Assembly: GCA_030753265.1 (NCBI GenBank)
Contig: JASMCQ010000016.1
Location: 1 to 44,287, forward strand
Origin: Dehalococcoidia bacterium
GTDB taxonomy: Bacteria > Chloroflexota > Dehalococcoidia > UBA3495
Reading direction: 5' to 3'
DNA: 44,287 bases
Every line of letters begins with the position of its first letter. Positions within the stretch are counted from its first letter, which is position 1. Made by a program: the position numbers and the translations under genes. Shown piece after piece: positions 1 to 8,317 of the stretch. The notes under the pieces were generated by a model that saw only the letters and a program-made list of their open reading frames with translations, was not told the DNA's origin and ran no database searches.

Positions 1-94
1 CGCCTACCCCCATAAACCCCTGTAACACCCGATTCAAAACTCCTAACCTCGCTTGTTCTCTTTGGGTCAACGTCAGTCCTTCCATGACTGACAT
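1..94 (-). mobile_element. Transposase, N-terminal fragment (runs off the left edge)
   Basis: The minus strand from position 94 reads 31 codons without a stop to the window edge. The protein begins MSVMEGLTLTQREQARLG and continues VLNRVLQGFMGVG. This resembles the start of the helix-turn-helix domain of ISNCY/IS481-type transposases, where a 'LT..E..RL.VL..V..G' stretch precedes the HTH. A second possible start is the ATG at 85. GAGGG lies just upstream of position 94. Codons are AT-rich (TTA, AGA, TTT), unlike the neighbouring genes, which suggests acquired DNA. The rest of the gene, including the DDE catalytic domain, is outside the window, so the family assignment is tentative. Confidence 0.55.
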
Positions 95-673
95 TTTCCC
101 TCGACCGTTAGCTACTGACCTAATCGTATGTCATCGACAAGTGGGGCGGAGCAAAACTATACCACTGAACGCCGCCCTTGACACCCACGGCTTCAAGGAT
201 TTGCCGGCCTCGGGAATCAGATCGTTGTTCCCTATCGTGGCGGACCGAAGCAAGCCGGGCCGAGGCCGAGGGCATTCTGGGCTATCAGACGGTCCGGGTG
301 GAGGGCCTGAAAGCCCTCTTGGATGACTCGGGTATAATGGAGCGCGATACCTTGCCGGGGTCCTCGGTCGATGGTATCGACGTCAAACCCCCTCGGAGGT
401 CCGGCACTTGGGTAATTCCGGTGTAGACCTACAGAACGCCAACCGGCCTCGAATGTGGCCGGAGCGTAATTTTTAGCGGATCGACCACCACCGCTCTGGA
501 AACCTTCCGGGCTAGCCATGTCGTCAACTGTCGGCGCTTGACCCCGGTGGCTCGCGCTGAAGGCTCTCCTCCATGGCGCCTCGGCGGACCCGGAGAGCTA
601 TCGCAAACCGTCTGATCCACGGCCTGGGCCGTCTCCTCCCAGGGAAATACGTTCGGCTGAGAGGTGACCTGTT
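95..673. other. Gap with no supported gene (transposase flank to CoA-transferase)
   Basis: No reading frame here looks like a known protein. The first ~80 bases probably hold the terminal end of the insertion sequence, but no inverted partner is available to prove it. A perfect inverted repeat GAGGGC-ctgaaa-GCCCTC lies at 301-318 and a TATAAT hexamer at 333-338 without a convincing -35. A short forward frame at about 250-426 could be a decayed gene remnant, but I cannot name it. GAGAGGTG immediately before 674 is the ribosome binding site of the next gene. Confidence 0.5.
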
Positions 674-3031
674 ATGGGGGCACTTTCCGGGGTACAAGTC
701 CTGGAGATCGGCGAGGGCTGGACCGCGACCGCCCTGGCCGGGAAGCTTCTAGCCGAACTGGGGGCGGAGGTCGTGAAACTGGAGCCCGAGGCGGGTGATT
801 CGCTGCGCCTCCGCGGCCCCTTCGACTCAGACGGATCGAGCTACTCTTTTCAGCTAGCCGCAGCCCTGAAGGACAGCATGGTCCTTCCTTCCGGAGGCGA
901 GAAAGAGGCGCTGGAAGCCTTGGCTCGCCGGGCGGATGTGCTGCTGGTGGACGGAGAGGAGTGGTGGAAGCTCCACTCTCAAGGGATTACCGGGGAACGG
1001 CTGCTGGAGGACAATCCCCGTCTGGTGCTGTGCGTTCCCTCCCCCTTCGGGCTCTACGGCCCCCTGAGCCGGTGGACCGGGTGCGAGCTGATACTTCAAA
1101 GCATGGCCGGGCTAATGGCCACCACGGGGTTTCCGGGAGACCCGCCGACCCGCAGCGGAGTCCCCGTCATCACCGGCATGACCGCCTTCTACTCCGCGAC
1201 GGCAATCCAGGCCGCCCTGTACGAGCGGCGGCGGTCCGGCCTGGGCCAGGTTATTGACGTGGCGGGGTACGACGTGGCCATCACCACGTTGGTAAACCAC
1301 GTCGTACCCTACTTCCGGTACGGCCAGTCTGCTCATGGGGTTGGCAACCGCCACCCGCTGATCGTTCCGTGGAACGCTTTCCAGGCATGTGACGGATGGA
1401 TACAGGTCTGCACTGCGGGGGAACGCCTCTGGCCAATCCTGATGGAGGTCATCGGCCGTCCCGAGCTGAAAGAGGAGCCGAGGTACCAGACCACTTCCCA
1501 GCGGCTCCAGTACGTTGATGAGATCGATGCGATTATTGCGGCGTGGGTCCGGCCGCGCACGGTTGCCGAGGTGACCGATACTCTGACGAAGAACAACCTT
1601 CCCAGCGGCCCGGTGGTTCCCGTGGCCCAGCTCTTCCAGCAGCCCTACTTCCGGGAGCGGAACATGCTGATGGAGGTGCCTAAGGCTGAAGGCGGCAACG
1701 CGCTAACCACCGGCACCATGTTGAACCTCAGCGCCACCCCCGGCAGGGTAGACCGGAGCGCCCCCGGGTTGGGACCGCGTGCCCGGGGTTCTTCCGCCCC
1801 CCGGGGCGAGGCGCCGGCGCCCCGGACCCGGAACGGGCCAATGCCCAGGCACAACGGCGACAAGCCCCTCTCGGGGGTGAGGGTGGTGGAAGTTGGGCAG
1901 TTCACCGCCGGCCCCTACGGGGTTCGGCTGCTGGGCTTGCTGGGCGCCGACGTGATCAAGGTCGAGCCCATTGGCGGAGAGCCCATGCGCCAGATGGCGG
2001 TCCCCCTTGCCGGGGAAAGCGGGGACTCCTACGTGTTCCACCTGGTCAACGCCGACAAGAAGAGTGTGACCCTTGACCTATCCAGCCCAAGGGGCAAAGA
2101 GCTATTCCTGGAGATTATCGAGCACGCCCATGTGTTCGCCGTGAACCTCTCCGCGGACTTCACCGCCCGGGTTGGCATCGACTATGCTTCATTGAAGAAG
2201 GTCAATCCCGGCCTCGTCTACTGCTCGGTCACCGGCTTCGGCTCCGAAGGGACCTGGCGCCAGCGCCGCGCCCTCGATACAGTTCTCCAGGCCTTGGGCG
2301 GGGTGATGGACCTGACAGGATTCCCGGAAAACCCTCCTTTGAAGGTGGGGGTCTCTCTGGTGGACCTGGCTGGGGGCCTCTTCGCCTCGGCGGCGGTCCT
2401 GGCGGCACTCCAGCACCAGGCCGACACCGGCGAGGGCCAACTGGTGGACGTAGCCATGTCCGACGTTGCTGCCTGGTTCTCTGCCGAGGTCTGGCCGTTG
2501 CCGCTGGCCGGCCAGGAGGTGTCCCGAGTGGGGAACCACCACTGGTTTCACGCCCCCCACAACCTGTACCAGGCTCAGGACCGGCCAGTGGTGGTGGGGG
2601 TGGAGAAGGACGGGCAATGGCAGGCATTGCTCGGGGCCATGGGCCGGCGGGACCTCTTGGGAGACAGCCGTTACGCCACCTCTGAGGATAGGGTCCGGCA
2701 GATCGAAGAGGTGGACCGGTTGGTAGAGGAGTGGGCGAATTCCCTGAAGGCCGCGGATGTCGTCAGCCGGTGCCAGGCAGCGGGGGTGCCCGCGGCGCTG
2801 GTTCAGGAAATGGATGAGGTAGTGGAGCACCCGAACACCAGGGAGCGGGAGACCATCATCGAGCGCTCCGGGTACCGGATATTTGGCGCTCCCATCAAAT
2901 TCTCCCGCACCCCCCTCACTGTGGAGGACCTCGGACCGGCCCTCGGCCAGGATAACGATGAGGTCTTGGGCGGACTGCTGGGGCTCAGCCGGGACCAGCG
3001 GGAGCATCTCAAGGCCGAGGGTGTGATTTAA
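674..3031 (+). CDS. Fused double family III CoA-transferase (CaiB/BaiF), first half lacking the catalytic Asp
   Basis: Family III CoA-transferases move CoA between carboxylic acids through an aspartyl-CoA intermediate and normally work as interlocked homodimers of ~400 aa. This 785-aa protein contains two such domains, about residues 1-365 and 395-785, joined by a Pro/Arg/Gly-rich linker. Both begin with the family's LSGV.V.E.G opening. The second has the expected KVGVSLVDLAGG with Asp564 at the catalytic position. The aligned site in the first is RSGVPVITGMTA, with Thr167 instead. One half therefore looks active and the other structural. The substrate cannot be told from sequence; DddD is a known precedent for a two-domain member. 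The ATG at 674 is preceded by GAGAGGTG. It stands alone, with no same-strand partner upstream. Confidence 0.85.
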   Translation: MGALSGVQVLEIGEGWTATALAGKLLAELGAEVVKLEPEAGDSLRLRGPFDSDGSSYSFQLAAALKDSMVLPSGGEKEALEALARRADVLLVDGEEWWKLHSQGITGERLLEDNPRLVLCVPSPFGLYGPLSRWTGCELILQSMAGLMATTGFPGDPPTRSGVPVITGMTAFYSATAIQAALYERRRSGLGQVIDVAGYDVAITTLVNHVVPYFRYGQSAHGVGNRHPLIVPWNAFQACDGWIQVCTAGERLWPILMEVIGRPELKEEPRYQTTSQRLQYVDEIDAIIAAWVRPRTVAEVTDTLTKNNLPSGPVVPVAQLFQQPYFRERNMLMEVPKAEGGNALTTGTMLNLSATPGRVDRSAPGLGPRARGSSAPRGEAPAPRTRNGPMPRHNGDKPLSGVRVVEVGQFTAGPYGVRLLGLLGADVIKVEPIGGEPMRQMAVPLAGESGDSYVFHLVNADKKSVTLDLSSPRGKELFLEIIEHAHVFAVNLSADFTARVGIDYASLKKVNPGLVYCSVTGFGSEGTWRQRRALDTVLQALGGVMDLTGFPENPPLKVGVSLVDLAGGLFASAAVLAALQHQADTGEGQLVDVAMSDVAAWFSAEVWPLPLAGQEVSRVGNHHWFHAPHNLYQAQDRPVVVGVEKDGQWQALLGAMGRRDLLGDSRYATSEDRVRQIEEVDRLVEEWANSLKAADVVSRCQAAGVPAALVQEMDEVVEHPNTRERETIIERSGYRIFGAPIKFSRTPLTVEDLGPALGQDNDEVLGGLLGLSRDQREHLKAEGVI

Positions 3032-3197
3032 GGGGTCGCTGGCAGCGTGATTGGGTCACCGGACGCCGCACCCGGGAGGCGCCAATCGGAGGACCCAGTG
3101 ACCGCACGAGAGTACCAAATTCTCCAGGGGTGTGCTATCCTTGTTGATTGAGGCCAGTTTTGCGGCTAATCTGGTCGTTGCAAGAGCATTTCCCGCC

Positions 3198-3227
3198 TTG
3201 CGGTCAATACCTAGCGGACATTATCTT
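3198..3227 (+). promoter_or_regulatory. Candidate rplS promoter
   Basis: TTGCGG (3198-3203) and TATCTT (3222-3227) are separated by 18 bases and lie just upstream of rplS. Both hexamers are imperfect, so this is a plausible but weak call. Confidence 0.35.
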
Positions 3228-3244
3228 AGGACAGGCAATGGTAT

Positions 3245-3625
3245 ATGGACGCCCCTAGTTTGATTTCAACGGATAAGAACCCGAAGATAGAGCCCTTCGG
3301 CCCCGGCGACACCGTCCGGGTTAACTTCCGAATTCGGGAAGGTGAGCGGGAGCGGGTCCAGGCCTTTCAGGGCGTGGTGATCCGGCTGCAAAACGGCAAA
3401 GGCCCCGCCGCTAACTTCACGGTTCGGCGAATTACCGCCGGCATTGGGATCGAGCGGATCTTCCCGATTCACTCACCTCTGATCGACTCCCTGGAGGTTA
3501 CCCGCCGCGGCGCCGTCCGGCGAGCCAAATTGTACTACCTTCGTGGCCTGCAAGGCCGAGCGGCTCGTATCAAAGAGAAGTCTACGCCCCGCCGCCCAAA
3601 GGGCCAGTCCCGTAACCAGGCCTAG
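3245..3625 (+). CDS. rplS: 50S ribosomal protein L19
   Basis: This 126-aa protein is bL19, which sits at the interface of the 30S and 50S subunits. It shows the family core: [17 protein letters not shown], then [30 protein letters not shown], and [18 protein letters not shown] towards the C terminus, followed by a basic tail. Length is normal for the family (~115-130 aa). An out-of-frame ATG occurs at 3238, but the frame from 3245 carries the conserved protein. The gene is single, upstream of priA with a 72-87 base gap depending on the priA start. Confidence 0.95.
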   Translation: MDAPSLISTDKNPKIEPFGPGDTVRVNFRIREGERERVQAFQGVVIRLQNGKGPAANFTVRRITAGIGIERIFPIHSPLIDSLEVTRRGAVRRAKLYYLRGLQGRAARIKEKSTPRRPKGQSRNQA

Positions 3626-3712
3626 CCGGGCCTGCTAAGGGTTTCCCCCGGCGCCATTGCCCAGGGTCACGATCCGCAAAGGCCCGCGGGGTTCCCGATG
3701 ACGGGGGTTGGC

Positions 3713-6145
3713 ATGAGGTACGCGGAAGTGGCTGTGGACGCTCCGGTCGCCCACTCTCGCACCTTCTCCTATAGTGTTCCCAGACGGTTCTCGGTGGAGC
3801 CGGGACAGCTTGTCTGGGTACCCTTCGGCCGCCGGGTGGCCCAGGGCGTCGTCGTTGAGCTGGCGGCCTCCCCGCAGGTGGAGATCACCCGCGACATTCT
3901 TCAGCCGGTTGAGCCTGCTCCCCTCGTCAGTCCGGTTCATATCGACCTGGCCCGGTGGCTGAGCCGCTACTACCTTTGCTCCCTTTTCGCCGCGATGGGG
4001 CCGATGCTGCCGCCCGGCTTCGAGGCCCAAGTCCGCTCCCAGGTCATCTTTGTGCCCGCTCCGGAATTAGACCCAGCTTCCCTAGAACCCCAGACCCGTG
4101 ACGCCTTGAAGGTCCTGGAGGGTAAGGCGGGACTTCGGGAGCGGGAGTTCGTCAAACTCCTGGGGAAGGGCGGAGATCGTGAGCTGAAACGGTTGCTCGA
4201 AAAGGGGCTAATCCGCCGCCGGGTAGACCTGCCCCGGGCTAGGATCGTTCCCCGTTACCAGAGCTATCTACGGCCCCCCGGCCACTGGGGACCGGGCCGG
4301 GTCTGGCCGGGGCCGTTGGACGGTCTTCCCCGCCGGCAGCGGGACCTGCTCGGCGCCATCCGGGACCGAACCGGGTCGTACTTGACCTCGGAGGCAAACA
4401 AGCAGTTTGGGCATGGCGTCGCCGATGCTCTGGTCGAAAGAGGCCTTCTGGGGCAGGAGTGGGTCCGGATGGAAGCAAGCCCGGCCGGTGCTCCGGGCCC
4501 GGGAGTTGCCGGACCCCCGGTAACCTTGACCGCGGCGCAAAGCGACGCCCTGGCCTGCATCGCCGAGACTCTGGCTGATCGGGCACGAACCCCCCGCAGC
4601 TTCCTGCTGCACGGGGTTACGGGCAGCGGCAAGACCGAAGTGTACATCCGGGCCATCCAGGAGGTGGTCCGGAGCGGGCAGCAAGCGGTCTTTCTGGTGC
4701 CGGAAATCGCCCTGACTCCTCAAACCCTGCAACGGGTCAACGCCCGCTTCCCCGGACGGGTAGCCGTCCTCCACAGCGGTCTGACGCCCCGGCAGCAGTT
4801 CGACCAGTGGTGGAAGATCCGGGACGGCGACTACGACGTGGTGGTGGGTCCGCGGAGCGCCCTCTTCGCGCCACTGTCCAGGCTGGGGCTGATCGTCGTC
4901 GACGAGGAGCACGAGTGGACCTACAAACAGGAAGAGGCTCAGCCCCTGTACCATGCCCGCACTGCCGCGTTGCAGATATCCCGGCTCATCGGCGCGGTGG
5001 TGGTCATGGGCAGCGCGACGCCGGACGTGGAAACCTACTATCGGGCCCAACGGGGCCGGCACCGGCTCCTGGAGATGCCCCACCGGATTCGGGGAATCGG
5101 CCCCGGCGCCGGAACGGGGTTGGCCCAGGTGGAAATCTGCGACATGAGGCGGGAACTGAGGGAGGGTAACCGGAGCATCTTCAGCCGCGGGCTGGCACAG
5201 GCGTTGAAAGAGTGCGTTCGTGACGGCCACCAGGCTATCTTGTTCCTCAACCGGCGGGGCAACTCTCCAATCGTCCAGTGCCGGGACTGTGGCTACGTCG
5301 CCGGCTGCTCGAGTTGCTCGGTATCGTTGACCTATCATTCCGTCGACGGGCGGCTCTGGTGCCATCGCTGCAACCGTCGCACTCGGCTGCCCAAGAGCTG
5401 CCGGAAGTGCGGCGGCGGACACATCCGCCAGCTTGGGATCGGCACCCAGCGGGTCGTGGAAGAGGTTTCCCAATTGCTGCCAGGGGTCCGCGTTGAGCGG
5501 TGGGACGCCGACACCACCCGGTTGGGGAGCGGCCCGGAGGAAACCATGCGGCGGCTGGCCGATGGCGAAACCCAGGTTCTGGTTGGCACCCAGATGGTGG
5601 CCAAGGGGTTGGACGTGCCCAACGTAACCCTGGTGGGGGTGGTGCTCGCCGACATCGGCATGTATCTGCCAGACTTCCGGTCCGGTGAGCGCGCTTTTAG
5701 CCTGCTATGCCAGGTGGCGGGCCGGGCCGGACGGGGCGCCGCATCCGGGAAGGTCTTCGTTCAGACCTACACTCCGGAACACTACGCCATTGCCGCCGCC
5801 GCCAGCCAAGACTATTCCGCCATGTTCCGGCGGGAGATACAGGCCCGCCGCCAAATGGGCAACCCGCCGTTCAACCAGATGGTCCACCTGGTATATCAGG
5901 ACGCCGACGCCACCTTCTGCCAGAAGCAGGCCGACGCCACCGCCCGGCAGATGCGGCGGAGTTCCTATGCCCAGGGACTGACCGATATCGAGGTTATCGG
6001 CCCGGCTCCGGGCATTCCCGCCCGTTTGCGAGGCCGGTACCGGTGGCACCTGGTCCTGCGGGGGCGCAACCTCCAGCGGTTCCTGGAAAGCAGCGGCTTT
6101 CCCAAGGGTTGTACGGTGGATGTGGACCCGGCCCACCTGTTGTAG
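3713..6145 (+). CDS. priA: Primosomal replication restart helicase PriA
   Basis: PriA recognises stalled forks and reloads the replicative helicase. The protein begins MRYAEVAVDAPVAHSRTFSY, the usual N-terminal 3'-end-binding domain. The helicase core follows: GVTGSGKTEVY (Walker A) about 300 residues in, and VDEEHEW (DEEH box, genomic 4901-4912) about 100 residues later. A zinc-binding insert then has paired cysteines CRDCGYVAGCSSC and CHRCNRR...CRKCG, followed by the motif GTQMVAKGLDVPNV and AGRAGR. I prefer the ATG at 3713 (810 aa) because it aligns with family N termini and has GGGGG upstream; an in-frame ATG at 3698 adds five residues. All helicase motifs are intact. Confidence 0.95.
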   Translation: MRYAEVAVDAPVAHSRTFSYSVPRRFSVEPGQLVWVPFGRRVAQGVVVELAASPQVEITRDILQPVEPAPLVSPVHIDLARWLSRYYLCSLFAAMGPMLPPGFEAQVRSQVIFVPAPELDPASLEPQTRDALKVLEGKAGLREREFVKLLGKGGDRELKRLLEKGLIRRRVDLPRARIVPRYQSYLRPPGHWGPGRVWPGPLDGLPRRQRDLLGAIRDRTGSYLTSEANKQFGHGVADALVERGLLGQEWVRMEASPAGAPGPGVAGPPVTLTAAQSDALACIAETLADRARTPRSFLLHGVTGSGKTEVYIRAIQEVVRSGQQAVFLVPEIALTPQTLQRVNARFPGRVAVLHSGLTPRQQFDQWWKIRDGDYDVVVGPRSALFAPLSRLGLIVVDEEHEWTYKQEEAQPLYHARTAALQISRLIGAVVVMGSATPDVETYYRAQRGRHRLLEMPHRIRGIGPGAGTGLAQVEICDMRRELREGNRSIFSRGLAQALKECVRDGHQAILFLNRRGNSPIVQCRDCGYVAGCSSCSVSLTYHSVDGRLWCHRCNRRTRLPKSCRKCGGGHIRQLGIGTQRVVEEVSQLLPGVRVERWDADTTRLGSGPEETMRRLADGETQVLVGTQMVAKGLDVPNVTLVGVVLADIGMYLPDFRSGERAFSLLCQVAGRAGRGAASGKVFVQTYTPEHYAIAAAASQDYSAMFRREIQARRQMGNPPFNQMVHLVYQDADATFCQKQADATARQMRRSSYAQGLTDIEVIGPAPGIPARLRGRYRWHLVLRGRNLQRFLESSGFPKGCTVDVDPAHLL

Positions 6146-6151
6146 TCCGGC

Positions 6152-6181
6152 TTTACACCCTCGAAGCGTCTTGAATATAAT
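6152..6181 (+). promoter_or_regulatory. Strong promoter of def
   Basis: TTTACA (6152-6157) and a consensus TATAAT (6176-6181) are separated by 18 bases, immediately after the priA stop. Transcription should start near 6188, giving a leader of about 78 bases before the def start at 6266. Confidence 0.75.
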
Positions 6182-6265
6182 AGTCCGCCTGAAGGTTCTC
6201 TCAGAGGTTTTTCCCGAAGGGTTTTGAAGAGGGTCCCGCCCGAGGTGCGGGGGAGGTACACCAGA

Positions 6266-6823
6266 GTGACGGTAATGCGCATGCGGATCTTGCCGGACCC
6301 GGTCCTGCGGCGGAAGGCCAAGAAGATTGGGAAGATTCCCGCAACCATGAAGAAGTTCACCGCGGACATGATCGAGACCATGCATGCCGAATTTGGCGTG
6401 GGGGTGGCTGCCAACCAGGTGGGGTCGTTACAGAAAGTAGCGGTCATACAGCTTCCGGATTGGGAAGAGGCCATCGTGTTGATCAACCCGGAGATCGTGA
6501 AGCGGGAGGGGGAACGGGAGGTGGAGGAGGGTTGTTTGAGCATTCCTGGGTATCGGGGCACGGTCACGCGTTCGGTGAAGGTGCAGGCTCGGGCCACCGG
6601 CCTGGATGGCAAAACCGTCCGGTTCAAAGCCGAGGACCTGTTTGCCCAGGCCCTGGAGCACGAGACCGATCACCTCAACGGTATTCTGTATATCGACCAC
6701 CTGGTCTCTCCGGACAGCCTCTGGAAAATAGTCTATGCGGCTGATGATGAGGATGAAGAGGCCGGCGATGAAGAGGCCGGTCATACCACAGCCAGCCTTG
6801 AGCTGGGTAACGAGGCGGAGTAA
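6266..6823 (+). CDS. def: Peptide deformylase
   Basis: Removes the formyl group from nascent N-formylmethionine using a metal ion. All three family motifs are visible: GVGVAANQVG (motif 1), EEGCLSIPG with the metal-ligand Cys (motif 2), and HETDHLNG (motif 3, the HExxH box with Asp in place of the usual Ile/Phe). I place the start at GTG 6266, because GGAGGT at 6252-6257 lies eight bases before it and the resulting 185-aa protein matches family length. A start further upstream (6224) would add 14 unconserved residues. The C terminus carries an acidic tail (ADDEDEEAGDEEAG) beyond the normal fold. The cca gene follows after 21 bases. Confidence 0.93.
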   Translation: MTVMRMRILPDPVLRRKAKKIGKIPATMKKFTADMIETMHAEFGVGVAANQVGSLQKVAVIQLPDWEEAIVLINPEIVKREGEREVEEGCLSIPGYRGTVTRSVKVQARATGLDGKTVRFKAEDLFAQALEHETDHLNGILYIDHLVSPDSLWKIVYAADDEDEEAGDEEAGHTTASLELGNEAE

Positions 6824-6844
6824 CCGGCGGACGGCTCTCTGATC

Positions 6845-8314
6845 GTGCTTGCAAAGCTGAAAGAGTTCTTTTCCTCCCGCCAATACTCAGCCTACCTGGT
6901 TGGCGGCTACCTCCGTGACTCCCTGCTATCTAGGCCCCACGAACGGGACCTGGACATTGCGGTATTGGGGGACTCCCAGCGCATTGGACAGGAGCTAGCT
7001 CGGGTGCTGGGCGGTGTTTTCGTCCCCCTCAGCCCGGCCCACGGTGTCGCCCGGGTGGTGGTGGCGGACCCGGAGGCCGGAGCCGCGCCGCCGGGCGGCC
7101 GGTGGGCCGTCGACCTGGCCGGCTTCTCCGGCAGCATCGAAGAGGACCTGGCGCGGCGGGATTTCACGATCAACGCCCTGGCCCTTCCACTTGAGGGTTG
7201 GACGTTGCCGGCGCCATCGGACCTGGTCATCGACCCGTCCAACGGCCGGCAGGACCTGGGCCGAAAAAGCATCCGGGCGGTCACTCCCCAGGTGTTTCGG
7301 GACGATCCGGGCCGGCTGATGCGGGCGGTCCGGCTGGCGGCGGGCCTGGGCTTCCGGTTGGAGCCGGAGACGGCCCGCCTGGTCCGGGCGGAAGCCGGCC
7401 GGGTGACCCAGGTTTCCGGAGAGAGGGTGCGGGACGAGCTGCTGGCCATTCTGGCCCTGGACGGCGCCCGAGGGCACCTGGAGGTGTTGGACCGGCTGGA
7501 CCTTTTGTGCCGAATTATCCCGGAATTGGCCGAAACCAAGGGCGTGAGCCAGCCCAAGGAGCACTACTGGGACGTTTGGGGCCACCTGATCCATACGGTG
7601 GAAACGGCGGAGCGGATTACCAAGGGTCATCAGAATTCACCGGTTTACAGCCTGGTCCACTGGACGGCGGAAACGGACGCCTACTTCAGCCGGGAGATCA
7701 GCGACGGCCACAATCGCAAGACCTTCCTCAAGCTGACGGCCCTGTTTCATGACATCGCCAAGCCCCAGGCCAAGCAAACGGATGAGACCGGCCGCACCCG
7801 GTTTCCAGCCCATTCCGAACTGGGCGCGGCCGTGGCCGCCCAGCGGCTGAGCCAGCTTCGAATTGGGTCCCGGGGCATCGCGCTGGTAGGGAAGATTATC
7901 GAACATCACCTGCGCCCGGGCCACATGATGCAAGGGGTAGAACGGCCCACCGGCCGCGCCATCTACAGATTTTTCCGGGACCTGGATGAGGCGGCCGTCG
8001 ACACCCTGTACCTGTCCCTGGCGGACTATTTGGGTGCAAAAGGCCCTGAACTTGATCTGGACGACTGGGGTAACCATGCTAGAATGGTGGCACACGTTTT
8101 ACAGGTGGGCATGCAGCCGCCCACATCCAAGGAGGAAGGCTGCCCGGTCAACGGGCACGAACTTATGGAATACTTCAACCTGAATCCCGGACCGCTGATT
8201 GGTACGATTTTGGCAATCATCGACGAGGCGTGGGCCACGGGGGAGATCGCCACGCGCGAAGAAGCTCTGGCCTCGGCGGCCGAGGTGATAGAGCGTCACC
8301 GGGAGCGGGCCTAA
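6845..8314 (+). CDS. cca: tRNA CCA-adding / poly(A) polymerase-family nucleotidyltransferase with HD domain
   Basis: A class II nucleotidyltransferase that adds or repairs the CCA end of tRNA. The N terminus shows VGGYLRD (residues 19-25) and DLDIAV with the two metal-binding Asp (35 and 37), then RRDFTINALAL and the RNA-binding motif GRLMRAVRLAAGLGF. The C-terminal half holds an HD phosphohydrolase domain (GHLIHTVETAER and LFHDIAKPQAK near residue 301), as in many CCA enzymes and related proteins. Whether it adds CCA, A alone, or CC alone cannot be decided by eye. Start is GTG with no strong ribosome binding site. It sits between def and secD, three bases before secD. Confidence 0.85.
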   Translation: MLAKLKEFFSSRQYSAYLVGGYLRDSLLSRPHERDLDIAVLGDSQRIGQELARVLGGVFVPLSPAHGVARVVVADPEAGAAPPGGRWAVDLAGFSGSIEEDLARRDFTINALALPLEGWTLPAPSDLVIDPSNGRQDLGRKSIRAVTPQVFRDDPGRLMRAVRLAAGLGFRLEPETARLVRAEAGRVTQVSGERVRDELLAILALDGARGHLEVLDRLDLLCRIIPELAETKGVSQPKEHYWDVWGHLIHTVETAERITKGHQNSPVYSLVHWTAETDAYFSREISDGHNRKTFLKLTALFHDIAKPQAKQTDETGRTRFPAHSELGAAVAAQRLSQLRIGSRGIALVGKIIEHHLRPGHMMQGVERPTGRAIYRFFRDLDEAAVDTLYLSLADYLGAKGPELDLDDWGNHARMVAHVLQVGMQPPTSKEEGCPVNGHELMEYFNLNPGPLIGTILAIIDEAWATGEIATREEALASAAEVIERHRERA

Positions 8315-8317
8315 GCG

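Noticed and set aside
301..338. GAGGGC...GCCCTC plus TATAAT as a regulated promoter
   Set aside because: No -35 at proper spacing and the next gene starts more than 330 bases away.
2189..3007. A 272-codon open frame antisense to the CoA-transferase
   Set aside because: No recognisable features and fully inside an intact gene.
4268..5473. A long open frame (401 codons) antisense to priA
   Set aside because: It lies wholly opposite an intact gene and reads as Pro/Gly/Arg/Asp-rich sequence with no family pattern, as expected in high-GC DNA.
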